Below are positions 1-7,224 of a stretch of 21,288 bases of DNA, piece by piece; position 1 is the first letter of the stretch, and every line of letters begins with the position of its first letter. The notes beneath the pieces were generated by a model. It did no database searches. It was given only the letters and a program-made list of their open reading frames with translations, and was not told the origin of the DNA. Location: assembly GCA_002812745.2 (NCBI GenBank), contig NCSJ02000514.1, positions 1 through 21,288 of the forward strand. Reading direction: 5' to 3'. The translations under genes and the position numbers were made by a program. This DNA is from Scytalidium lignicola (lineage: Eukaryota; Ascomycota; Leotiomycetes).

Positions 1-467
1 CATAAATATGTTATACTAAACATTAATTAAATACAAAAAAGATTATATATAGTGTTTTAGCCTTAGAACTGTATAGAATAGCTTATAGATTTGATATAAA
101 GGTTATGATCAAGTCAATTATCAAAGGAATCCTTAAAATCAACTTCTTACTGATTATATATACAAATTCAAGGTTATTATACAATTGCCTTATCAAGTTG
201 AGAATTATACAGGAAAAGCAACTTATAATTAATATGATATACCTTCACTAAGTATATGAATGATGTTAAATCGTTAAAGTATGATGGATTAAAGGAATTA
301 CAAATTTAGTTGATTTTATGACTAAAGGAAAGCTATCAAATACTTTAAAACAACTGTTGGATATTAATAAAGTGCAATTAGAAGTAGTAGAATAAGTAGA
401 ATGTGATGGTATAAGTGGTGGAATGGAAGATCCTACAGAAGAGGGATTTGGAGTTATTCTCAATTAG
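1..467 (+). pseudogene. Ty1/copia polyprotein, 3' end (RNase H domain), RIP-degraded
   Basis: One frame runs from at least position 54 to the TAG at 465-467 and encodes the C-terminal RNase H region of a Ty1/copia polyprotein, the domain that removes RNA during reverse transcription. Recognisable stretches are LALELYRIAYRFDIK (from about 57), LLIIYTNSRLLYNCLIKL (about 150-205) and NLVDFMTKGKLSNTLKQL (about 306-360), matching the fungal copia pattern 'LYD-GFDI', 'CTDSKSLYDCL' and 'NPADAMTK'. The stops inside the frame sit where Arg or Trp is expected, as after C-to-T change. The active-site Asp of the CTDS motif is Asn (codon 165-167). The element is cut by the window edge, so integrase and RT are not seen. 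It is non-functional. Family assignment is from remembered patterns, and I consider it secure. Confidence 0.85.
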
Positions 468-713
468 GCAATTAGCATGCAATTGGGAAAACTCTATAGA
501 TTTAAGCGTTTTGAGAATTACAGTGTACAGCTATTTTTAGAGTAGCTTCAGTATTGGTAGAATAGTGGTTATGTACATGTGATATTCACATGCCCTTATA
601 AGTTAGTGTCAGAGGTTATGGCGCAGGGATTAGGCTACTACACATATAAATTGTATGGTACAGAGACTCTATTCGTTGCTCGATTCTATGATGTGCAGTA
701 CAAAGGGGTAAAC

Positions 714-736
714 CGGTAAAACTCTGCACTTTACCG
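714..736. repeat. inverted repeat (7-bp stem) inside candidate LTR
   Basis: CGGTAAA (714-720) and TTTACCG (730-736) are perfect inverted copies with a 9-base loop. If this is an LTR, the hairpin would lie in its transcribed part. No function is claimed. Confidence 0.5.
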
Positions 737-825
737 ACCGTAAGCTTCCTACAGCTATGATTGGCCAACGCCAATTACATAAGCAATATCTTTGACAGTT
801 AGTCTTGATTAGGTAATGAGAATAA

Positions 826-846
826 GCGAAGCTCTTACAGCTTCGC
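826..846. repeat. perfect hairpin (8-bp stem, 5-base loop) near candidate LTR end
   Basis: GCGAAGCT (826-833) and AGCTTCGC (839-846) flank CTTAC. The stem is G+C-rich and stands out in an A+T-rich setting. It lies about 20 bases before the proposed LTR end, where a terminator or polyadenylation structure is possible but not shown. Confidence 0.55.
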
Positions 847-867
847 CCTCCTACCTCTAATTGTACA

Positions 868-2350
868 ACAACCATGGAATAACACAATAGTATATTACGT
901 ATATTACATACTGTACTATGTATTACAAGTGAACTGACATTTACCTTTTTAAATAAATAAAGAAAAAGAATAAACATTACTTTAGTTAATATAACTTTAT
1001 CTATAAATTCACTTTAGAATATCTAGCCTCCTTAAACAATTGTTATAATTATTATTTATACTTCTTTTTATTCTTAAGTTTTACAGTTATAACTTCTTAT
1101 ATATTAAAAGTTTAATAAGTTAATATTATTTGTATAAATTTAATATCTTGTTATAACTTAAATATTAACTGTATATATTAAACAAAAAGGTTAAATAACT
1201 CTTTTAAGCTTTTAAGCATATAAAAGTATTAAAAGCTTTTAATCTTCTAACTTCTTTTTATAATGTTTATATAGTATACAGTATTATTATATACAAATAA
1301 AAATGATTTCTCTTTCTTTTTGAATATATCCATGAATTCTTCACTTGCATTTTTAAACATTTGAAGCTTTTTACCTTTAAGCTCATTTATATTATAGTTA
1401 ATTATCTAATATAAAGAAGTTAACATCTTTATAAAAAGTAAGTATACTTACTTAAGGTTAATAATATATTTGATATGTTAATTGTTATCTGCAAAAATGT
1501 TGTCTTTATATAAGTTAATAAGATTAAAAATAAATAGTCTATATTAAAGGTTATAAATTATAAAGTAGAAAAGAAGCTCTTATATTATAAATAAACTTAC
1601 TATTTGTAAAAAGTTGTTTTCCTCGTTGATTATAAAATTAGATTGATTTTGTATATAACTATTATAATATGTTAAGAGATTAGTATAATATACATTTGTA
1701 ATTGTATACAAGCTTTAATAAACTTATTATCTTAAAAAATTTAAATATTACTTTAAATGTAAGTATACTAAACATAATACTAAAAATTTAANTAAGTTTA
1801 ATAATATTAAAAAANGAAAATAATACTAAAGCTTTAATAAAGAAATAAAAACTAATAAATACAAAAANGTAAAAAAAAAAACAATGTTTTTNATACTCAT
1901 TTAGTAAACAAGTAAACAACTTAGATTTATTTATTGCATTTACACTTCATTTTATAATTAACTAAACTATATCTTTACTAAAACATAATATATTCTTAAC
2001 TAGTTGTTAACAACATATAAAACTATTATAGAAAAGCCTTTTAATATACTAGTTTTATAATAGATTTAAGTTAATATATTAATTAATAATATACTTTATA
2101 TTACTATTCAAATAAAACATAAAAATTAAAAGTATATAAAGCTGATTTATACATTTAAATTTGAATTAATAACCAACAAATCTTAGATAATCAGTTTTAA
2201 CAATAATATAACTAAAAGAATATACATTATACATTATATAACTAGAAATGCTAATATACTTTTATATTATTACATATTGCCTTTTTAACATTATTCTTTG
2301 AGAAGTATTAAACCTTATTATATTCTCTTTCCCTTTTAAGCTAGACAAGA
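868..2350. other. AT-rich RIP-degraded DNA, nothing recognised
   Basis: Stops are dense in all frames and I recognise no protein family. It contains perfect palindromes, for example 16 bp at 1228-1243 (centred on AAGCTT) and 18 bp at 1436-1453 (centred on GTATAC), which are easy to obtain by chance in DNA this A+T-rich. A minus-strand stretch near 1320-1410 reads without stops (NELKGKKLQMFKNASEEF), but I cannot place it. Four single Ns between 1792 and 1892 lie beside A or T runs. The part nearest 2350 may hold the remains of the pogo-1 transposase C-terminus. Confidence 0.6.
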
Positions 2351-2520
2351 ATCTTATCCTTCCTTAACAATTAAATTCACATTATATGAAAATATAAAGC
2401 TGAATACTATCACAACCTTTTCTTAGGCAACTCTTATTTTAATAGATTAGTTTATATTATACTAATAAGTTAAGCATTATTATAACTCTCTTTACAAAGC
2501 ATTTTTACTTATATTCTAAC

Positions 2521-2955
2521 TTAGACTGGCCGGACCATTGCATTGGACCGTGGTCTGGTCCGGACGAGACCGTAAGCCACACGGTCTCGTCTGCAAAAAA
2601 TTAAGCGAGACCGTGGCCTTATGGTCCGGTCTGGACCAGACCGTAGAACAGTCCTCATTTTTTGAGCCAGACCAGACTACAGTCTGATTTAAATGAAGCA
2701 AGACTGTGATTCGTTAATATTACTTAAATAAGACAAAAATATACTAAATATAGTAACATTTTAGACTACATGATCTGAGCACAGTCTGAGTACAGTCTGA
2801 CATTAATATACAGTCCTCATTTTTTAAGCCAGACCAGACTGTAATCTCATGGTCCAGTCTCAAAATTTTCGTACAGTCTACAGTCTGAGCACAGTCCCCA
2901 CAAAACCCACGGTCTGGTCCGGTCTGGTCCGGTCTGGACCGATCGGCCAGTCTAA
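2521..2955. mobile_element. GC-rich non-autonomous terminal-inverted-repeat element (MITE-like)
   Basis: The two ends are a perfect 12-bp inverted repeat: TTAGACTGGCCG (2521-2532) and CGGCCAGTCTAA (2944-2955). Inside are many short GGTCTGGTCC, CCAGACC and CAGTCTG motifs in both orientations, concentrated near the ends, plus a 31-bp direct duplication. There is no transposase, so it would depend on one supplied elsewhere. Counting TA (2522-2523 and 2953-2954) as a target duplication gives a 429-bp body and suggests the Tc1/mariner/pogo superfamily, but the TA could equally be part of the inverted repeat. No 8-bp flanking duplication is visible, which argues against hAT. Its G+C content is far above both flanks and it shows little RIP, so it probably arrived after the surrounding transposase had been mutated. 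Confidence 0.75.
2648..2840. repeat. 31-bp direct repeat inside the TIR element (2648-2678 and 2810-2840)
   Basis: The two copies match at 30 of 31 positions and are offset by 162 bp. Both start ACAGTCCTCATTTTTT and end AGCCAGACCAGACT; the one difference is G or A. The repeat may show that the element grew by internal duplication or is two related units fused. Confidence 0.85.
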
Positions 2956-4017
2956 ATATACATAAGATATAATAAAAATCATAATAGAATAATATAATAT
3001 TAAGTTGTTAATTTGATAAATTTAAGTGATTCATGAGATTTATGACTATCTAGGAGAAGAAGCTTTGTTTTTATTGGTTAATTTGTCTTTGAATCAATAT
3101 ATATCTGTCTTTTTAAGTCTAAAACTCTTTCTTTTGTACTAGAGAATTGAATAAAGTAGTATAATCAATAAACTCTGATATCATTATTAGTATAACCTGA
3201 TGTAAAAGGAAGTATAATAACGTTTTCAGGAAGGTTATTATATATTTAATTTTCTATAATCTATATGCCTTTTACAAGAATAATTAGTGGAATAGAAGCT
3301 TTCCTATTTGCAGATATACACTCAATAATCATAAGAGATTTACGATTTTGAAAGGTACTTTCATATAGCTAATATGTTATTAGTAAAACTATATATTTAC
3401 TCAAATATATTTATCTTTAATACCTCTTTAATTTCGACTAGAACAATAATCTGTTCTCCTTCAACTACACTAATCTGAAAGCTTGTTTTATCCATATTAT
3501 AAATATTATTATGTAAAACCTTGTTTTCATGTTGAAGATTGTCATATTTCAGGAACTACTACTTTATAACTTCCTTATCTTAAGCCTGAATTCGTTCTTT
3601 TTCGATTGGTTTGGTTGTAATTATATGGAATTCAGGATGTGCCTTTAGAAAGTTGCATGCCTACTGTAATGACGGTTTTGTGTTGTCTCCATAGAGGTAT
3701 GTTGCTGCTTTAAGGAACATAGCCTTGTTCAATAGGTTGCCATTGTATGCTTGTGTTTTAATATGGGAAAGTAATGCTTCGACTTGGTGAGGCTTCAGGA
3801 AAGGAGATTGTCTCATAGGCTGTTTAAGCTCTTTTACAGGAGTCAAACGGCGTTGGATTGCAGTACAAAGTGTATTAATCTTGACCTTGAATATGTGTGT
3901 GGTAGTTGTAATAGTGGCTTGATCGTTGGGGTCATCTTGGTTGTTGAAATACCATTCGATAGTATCTTTTAATGGGTTGGCATCAGATTTAGTTATTACA
4001 GAACAGGTCCTCGCCAT
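2955..4017 (-). pseudogene. pogo/Fot1-like DDE transposase ('pogo-1'), broken
   Basis: This is the remnant of a cut-and-paste transposase of the pogo/Fot1 branch of Tc1/mariner. The N-terminal 118 codons (4017 to 3664) are open and almost unmutated: a basic region, then a CENP-B-type DNA-binding segment around FLKPHQVEALLSHIKTQAYN. The stop at 3661-3663 replaces the Trp expected at that point. The frame continues as ACNFLKAHPEF and TTKPIEKERIQAQDKE. Downstream, heavy RIP begins, but YNMDKTSF (first catalytic Asp, 3490-3492) and LLLLDSHKSHESLKFI (second Asp, 3048-3050) are intact. The frame then reads YYIILL-FLLYLMYI, equivalent to the family's 'HIIPxWFPxHLTHI', and stops at the edge of the 2521-2955 element, where LQPLDV with the third Asp should follow. 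Any C-terminus left of 2521 is too degraded for me to confirm. The start is the first ATG before the conserved region. Confidence 0.85.
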
Positions 4018-4107
4018 TTTGAGAAGTATATCAATTGAAAATTGTATGGTGTTGACAGTACAAACGTGTAATGGAGGTACGTGATTTCAGTGTTTAGGAT
4101 TCGTGAA

Positions 4108-4217
4108 AGGTGATGGACTTTTTTGAGGTGATGGACTTTTTTGAGGTGATGGACTTTTTTGAGGTGATGGACNTTTTTTGAGGTGATGGACTTTTTTGAG
4201 GTGATGGACTTTTTTTN
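4108..4217 (-). repeat. 18-bp minisatellite, six tandem units
   Basis: The plus-strand unit AGGTGATGGACTTTTTTG starts at 4108, 4126, 4144, 4162, 4181 and 4199. The fourth unit has one extra base, an N before the T run, and the last is cut short with another N at 4217. The units are otherwise identical. On the minus strand each unit can be read as six residues (KKSITS or a frame equivalent), in frame with short open stretches on both sides. It lies between the pogo-1 start and the SDR fragment. It could be subterminal repeats of pogo-1 (AAAAAAGTCCATCACCT read towards the transposase) or a local expansion. Near-identical units imply recent origin or ongoing homogenisation. Confidence 0.95.
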
Positions 4218-4241
4218 ACCAACCACCCCTGGGTGGTTGGT
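4218..4241. repeat. perfect 11-bp inverted repeat with 2-base loop
   Basis: ACCAACCACCC (4218-4228) and GGGTGGTTGGT (4231-4241) flank CT. It sits exactly between the minisatellite and the truncated end of the SDR pseudogene, so it may mark a transposon end or a breakpoint. An extruded hairpin of this strength could also have promoted rearrangement. No homologous copy is seen elsewhere in the window. Confidence 0.85.
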
Positions 4242-4719
4242 AAGCGATATTTTCCCACCTCCGAGCGCAACCAACTATTAGTGAGCTTCACGTCGATAAC
4301 GAAATTCCACTCCTCGTCAGTCTTTTCCATTACGGGAGCATCAAGACCTGTCTGGTGTTAGATGAACGATTGATTGCAGTATGGAGGGGTTGCGGCCTCG
4401 GAACCATTCACCCTCCCCAGCGCAGTTGACAGCGCCATCCAGATCCCCCAAAAGCACGGCCTGTCTCGTCAATCCAGGAATCCCCAGCGGCCGTATCCCG
4501 CACATCACTTCGAGTCGCGATGCACTGCCCTCCCGCTACGCGAATCGCCATAGCATGCTCCTACGGAGTATGGCTTCGAAATTGGCATCGGCCAGCGAAA
4601 GATGCGCACCTAGGGCGGCGAGGAGGGTGGCAGCTCCGTGCGTGGCCAATGCCGGAGGCGGCATTAGCGATGGCAATCACAGCTCCCTTGAGAGGAGACA
4701 GAGCTGAGGGTGCAGACAT
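4242..4719 (-). pseudogene. short-chain dehydrogenase/reductase (SDR), N-terminal half, frameshifted
   Basis: Starting at the ATG at 4717-4719, the minus strand reads MSAPSALSPLKGAVIAIAN then AASGIG, the beginning of an SDR Rossmann fold. The glycine-rich nucleotide-binding loop (TGxxxGIG in the family) is at 4645-4668, but its leading TG is AN. After a frame change just past GIGHA the text continues AATLLAALGAHLSLADANFE, then in another frame AGGQCIATRSDVRDTA and SWIDETGRAFGG. It then reads DGAVNCAGE (4416-4439, the NAG motif as NCAG) and finally EEWNFVIDVKLTNSWL (4268-4315), the family's 'WDxVIDVNLTGTWL' with Asn to Lys. At least three frame changes are needed. The catalytic Tyr-x-x-x-Lys and substrate-binding half are missing, because homology ends near 4250 beside the hairpin. 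Decay is by indels, not RIP, and base composition is ordinary. The original substrate cannot be inferred. Confidence 0.85.
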
Positions 4720-4979
4720 GGCGCCTAGACTGGTGTGATAGGTGTGATATATGCGTGATGGGATAGTAGTTAGCTTTAGTGAAGTTAGTGTGATAGGATG
4801 GTAATACGATAGGCCTAGCAACATTGTAAGATTAGCAAGACGATAGAGGCACTAAAGGGTCAAGTAAGGAAGGGTTGGAAGTGCGGCTGTGGTGCCAGCG
4901 TAATAATAAGACCACCGGCCGTGCAGCATCTTCTTGAACAGGAAGCTTTAAAAGTAGTAAAAGTTCCGTGCAGGTGGCC

Positions 4980-5003
4980 TTTCGGTCTTTCGGTCTTGCG
5001 GTC
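4980..5003. repeat. three tandem 8-bp units TTTCGGTC
   Basis: TTTCGGTC occurs twice, followed by the variant TTGCGGTC. It lies about 260 bases upstream of the SDR start. It could be a binding-site cluster or a simple expansion. Confidence 0.8.
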
Positions 5004-5064
5004 TCACAGCCACTAAGTTATAAGAAACACCCGCAATACCCACTCCCTGTGACGGAGTAAGCAC

Positions 5065-5078
5065 CCGCGGATCCGCGG
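5065..5078. repeat. 14-bp perfect palindrome CCGCGGATCCGCGG
   Basis: A perfect, very G+C-rich palindrome made of two overlapping copies of ATCCGCGG. Fungal zinc-cluster (Zn2Cys6) regulators bind inverted CGG triplets, so a regulatory site is possible. That role is inference only; chance is less likely here than for the AT palindromes elsewhere. Confidence 0.6.
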
Positions 5079-5352
5079 ATGCAAACAGCACACGACCCTT
5101 GTGTGGGTAAATGGATTTTCACTCAATAGTCGGGATGGCTCGTGGGGTGTGCAGATCTAGCTCACTTGTGCTGAACTGAGCCCCGCATATACATAGAATA
5201 CAGTACAGAAGATGGTTACTTGCGCTCAAATACCATTGTTAGTATACAACTAAAAAGAAGGCTATCTACCCTGAAGGTGTAGTTCTAAAAGAGTGTACCT
5301 TACGTACAGTGTAAGAGGAAACACGGGTAGCAACAGTACAGGGAAAAATTTT

Positions 5353-5400
5353 AACGTATTTCCCAGTCTACCGGTCCACCCAGTCTACCGGTCCACCTCC
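5353..5400 (+). repeat. left terminal repeat of pogo-2, with tandem 17-bp duplication
   Basis: CAGTCTACCGGTCCACC appears at 5364-5380 and again at 5381-5397, directly adjoining, then TCC. Only one copy is present at the right end. Transposase-binding sites are sometimes doubled at one end, so this may be functional or a later slip. Confidence 0.8.
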
Positions 5401-5469
5401 TCACCGAATCATCAACTTCATCAACACCACCATCTTTAATTAATTCTTTTTCAACCAAAACACGTCACA

Positions 5470-7132
5470 ATGCCCAAAAAACGATCCACAGCAAGAAGGA
5501 AAGATCCTACTTGCTATAAACACGTTAAAAACCAATCAAATCATGTCTATTCGAGCTGTAGTATGCATTTTTAGTGTTCCTCGCATGACATTAAATGCAT
5601 GATACTATAGCCAGGTTTAATAACATATTACTTACAACAAATGCTTTAGAATAACTCAATTAGAGGAGGAATCACTTGAAAAGTAGATAATTTCTATAAG
5701 GAAAAGAGGATTGCCTCTTAAACCTTCGGATATATGATTTATAACTAATATATTGATTGTTAAACATAGTAAATTCACTCCTCCTCCTCTTATAGGCAAA
5801 AATTAGTTCATAGACTACTTAAAATACTATTCATACCTCAAAACCAATTATATATGTAAATATAATTACAAACAAGTTAAATGTAAGGATCTTAAACTCA
5901 TACAAGAGTAGTTTGAAAAGATAGTAAAAATAAAAGTGCAATATAGGATTCTGGACAAGGACACTTATAATTTTGATAAAACTGGTTTTATTATAAAAGT
6001 AATTATTATAATAAAAGTAATTACAATTATTAATTGCTTTAGCAAACCTTTATACCTTCAATTAAATACTAAGGAATAAGTAATAGTTATTAAAACTATT
6101 AATACTTGTAAAGTTATTTTATTACCTTTGATTATATTCAAAAGAAAGTATATACTTTAAGGTTAAAAGGATAGTTTATTAACAAATGATTAGTAAATTG
6201 AAATAAGTAAAAACAAGTAAACAATTAATGAAATAAGCTTAAATTAACTTCAAAAAACCTTTGATCTATATAACAAATTATATGTAAAAGGTCAATATTA
6301 TATGCTTATCCTTAATGGTTATAAAAGTTATATAACTTTGGAATTTAATAAATATTATATTTAAAACAATATAATTATAGTTTGTATACTTCTTTATTCA
6401 TCTTATATTCTTCAACTACTTAATGTAAGTTATTTTACAGTTTTGAAACATGTATATAATATTAGAATTTAAGGTAAAATGCATAGACAAATTCATTATA
6501 TTAACAAGCTTGATTTCCTTGAGATATATCTATTTATTTGTTAGGAAACGTTTAAATCAAGTATTATTTGTAATGAATTTTCAACAACTAACTTAGTTCT
6601 ATATAATCCATCTTGTGTTATAAACAAATTGCATGTTGAAGTGGATGTAGTACTTATTCCTCCTAGGAGTAATTATACTAATTCTAAAGTATCTTAGGTT
6701 TTAGAAACACCTTATAATACAATTCAATTGTAAAAGCAATACAAAAGTATTAACAAGATGCTCAAGCAACATAAGAGTCTTTTAACACCAACTAAGGTTA
6801 TGTTTAGTCAATTAATAAAAGGATGTGAAATGGCTATGCATAACACGATATTTTTAGCTTAGGAAGTGGAAGATTTAAGAGCAGTAAACAAGTCAATGCA
6901 AAAAAAGCTTAAAAAGTCAGGAAAACGAGCAGTTCTTAAAGGTAATTCAACAACTCAAAAAGCTCTTACAGGTGTAGTAGTTAGTACAGATGCCAGTGAA
7001 GTGGTAGAACCAGGAAATCCAACCCTATTACCAGAGCCATTGTAAGCTCCTACACAACGCCTATCAAAGTGCTCAGGATGTGGAAGTACAGAGCATAAAA
7101 TAAACAAATGCCCTAATTTAGCTAGCAATTAG
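5470..7132 (+). pseudogene. pogo-type DDE transposase with C-terminal CCHC knuckle
   Basis: The ATG at 5470 lies in a good fungal start context (CACAATGCC). After MPKKRSTA a one-base frame change leads to EGKILLAINTLKTNQIMSIR then AVVCIFSVPRMTLNA, a helix-turn-helix of the Psq type. Near 5700-5720 a CENP-B-like part reads RKRGLPLKPSD. The DDE catalytic domain begins with YNFDKTGF (first Asp intact, 5975-5977). The second motif reads LILNGYKSYITLEF (Asp to Asn, 6314-6316) and the third LQLLNVSYFTVLKHVY (Asp to Asn, 6422-6424), 36 codons apart as in DD35D enzymes. Two of three catalytic residues are lost. From about 6640 the frame is nearly clean (LLTPTKVMFSQLIKGCEM) and ends CSGCGSTEHKINKC (7069-7110 region), a C-x2-C-x4-H-x4-C zinc knuckle, then TAG at 7130-7132. 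Mutation is heavy from 5600 to 6600 and slight at both ends. Confidence 0.88.
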
Positions 7133-7191
7133 ATATATCGCAATATATTTGTTTTGTGGTTGAATATTTGGTGTTGAGTACTCAAGTGAGG

Positions 7192-7224
7192 GGGAGGTGG
7201 ACTGGTAGACTAGGTGGAGTTACA
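7192..7224 (-). repeat. right terminal repeat of pogo-2
   Basis: Read on the minus strand it gives ATGTAACTCCACC then TAGTCTACCAGTCCACCTCC. It matches the left-end motif AGTCTACCGGTCCACCTCC with one change, G to A, which is the RIP direction on that strand. It lies about 60 bases after the transposase stop. Confidence 0.8.

Larger units (their letters stand above)
478..867 (+). repeat. candidate 3' LTR of the copia element
   Basis: The segment starts 10 bases after the last copia stop codon. It begins TGCAATTGGG and ends AATTGTACA, so it has TG...CA ends and roughly inverted termini (TGCAATT against TGTACAATT). Its composition is more balanced than the DNA on either side, and it has no coding content. 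The position directly after pol fits a 3' LTR of about 390 bp. The 5' partner lies outside the window, so the ends are guesses. Confidence 0.35.
4720..5352. other. normal-composition flank upstream of the SDR pseudogene; no gene seen
   Basis: About 630 bases with balanced composition and no RIP signature. The first part presumably held the promoter of the SDR gene. It shows short GTGTGATA repeats (4733-4750 and near 4789), three 8-base units ending CGGTC (4980-5003) and a strong palindrome at 5065-5078. I see no convincing ORF on either strand and no RNA gene. Confidence 0.5.
5353..7224 (+). mobile_element. pogo-type DNA transposon ('pogo-2'), about 1.87 kb, RIP-damaged
   Basis: A transposase pseudogene (5470-7132) is bracketed by related inverted ends. 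The left end contains AGTCTACCGGTCCACC (in two tandem copies, 5364-5397). The right end, read on the minus strand from 7224, contains AGTCTACCAGTCCACC. Just outside these, ACGTATTTCCC on the left and ATGTAACTCCACC on the right are weakly similar and adjoin TA, the usual pogo/Tc1 target. The outer limits are therefore good to a few bases only. The length matches an autonomous pogo/Fot-type element. The middle is strongly mutated; both ends keep ordinary composition. Confidence 0.75.

Noticed and set aside
669..977. 102-codon open frame on the minus strand
   Set aside because: It overlaps the candidate copia LTR and its hairpins, has no recognisable domain, and fits an antisense accident in the less AT-rich LTR.
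1228..1453. Long AT palindromes as possible origins or binding sites
   Set aside because: Palindromes of 14-18 bp arise readily in sequence this A+T-rich and no conserved context supports a function.
2516..2701. 61-codon minus-strand frame in the TIR element
   Set aside because: It starts outside the element, crosses its inverted repeat and reads only the GGTCTGG-type repeats; no protein pattern.
2513..2963. hAT assignment for the TIR element by 8-bp target duplication
   Set aside because: The 8 bases on either side do not match under any placement of the ends that I tried; only TA is shared.
3784..3972. 62-codon plus-strand frame
   Set aside because: Antisense shadow of the clean N-terminal part of the pogo-1 transposase.
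4108..4217. CRISPR-like repeat array
   Set aside because: Units adjoin with no spacers and are only 18 bp; it is a minisatellite in a fungal setting.
4381..4738. Plus-strand open frames of 108 and 72 codons
   Set aside because: They are antisense to the SDR pseudogene, whose motifs on the minus strand explain the sequence; GC-rich codons leave few stops on the other strand.
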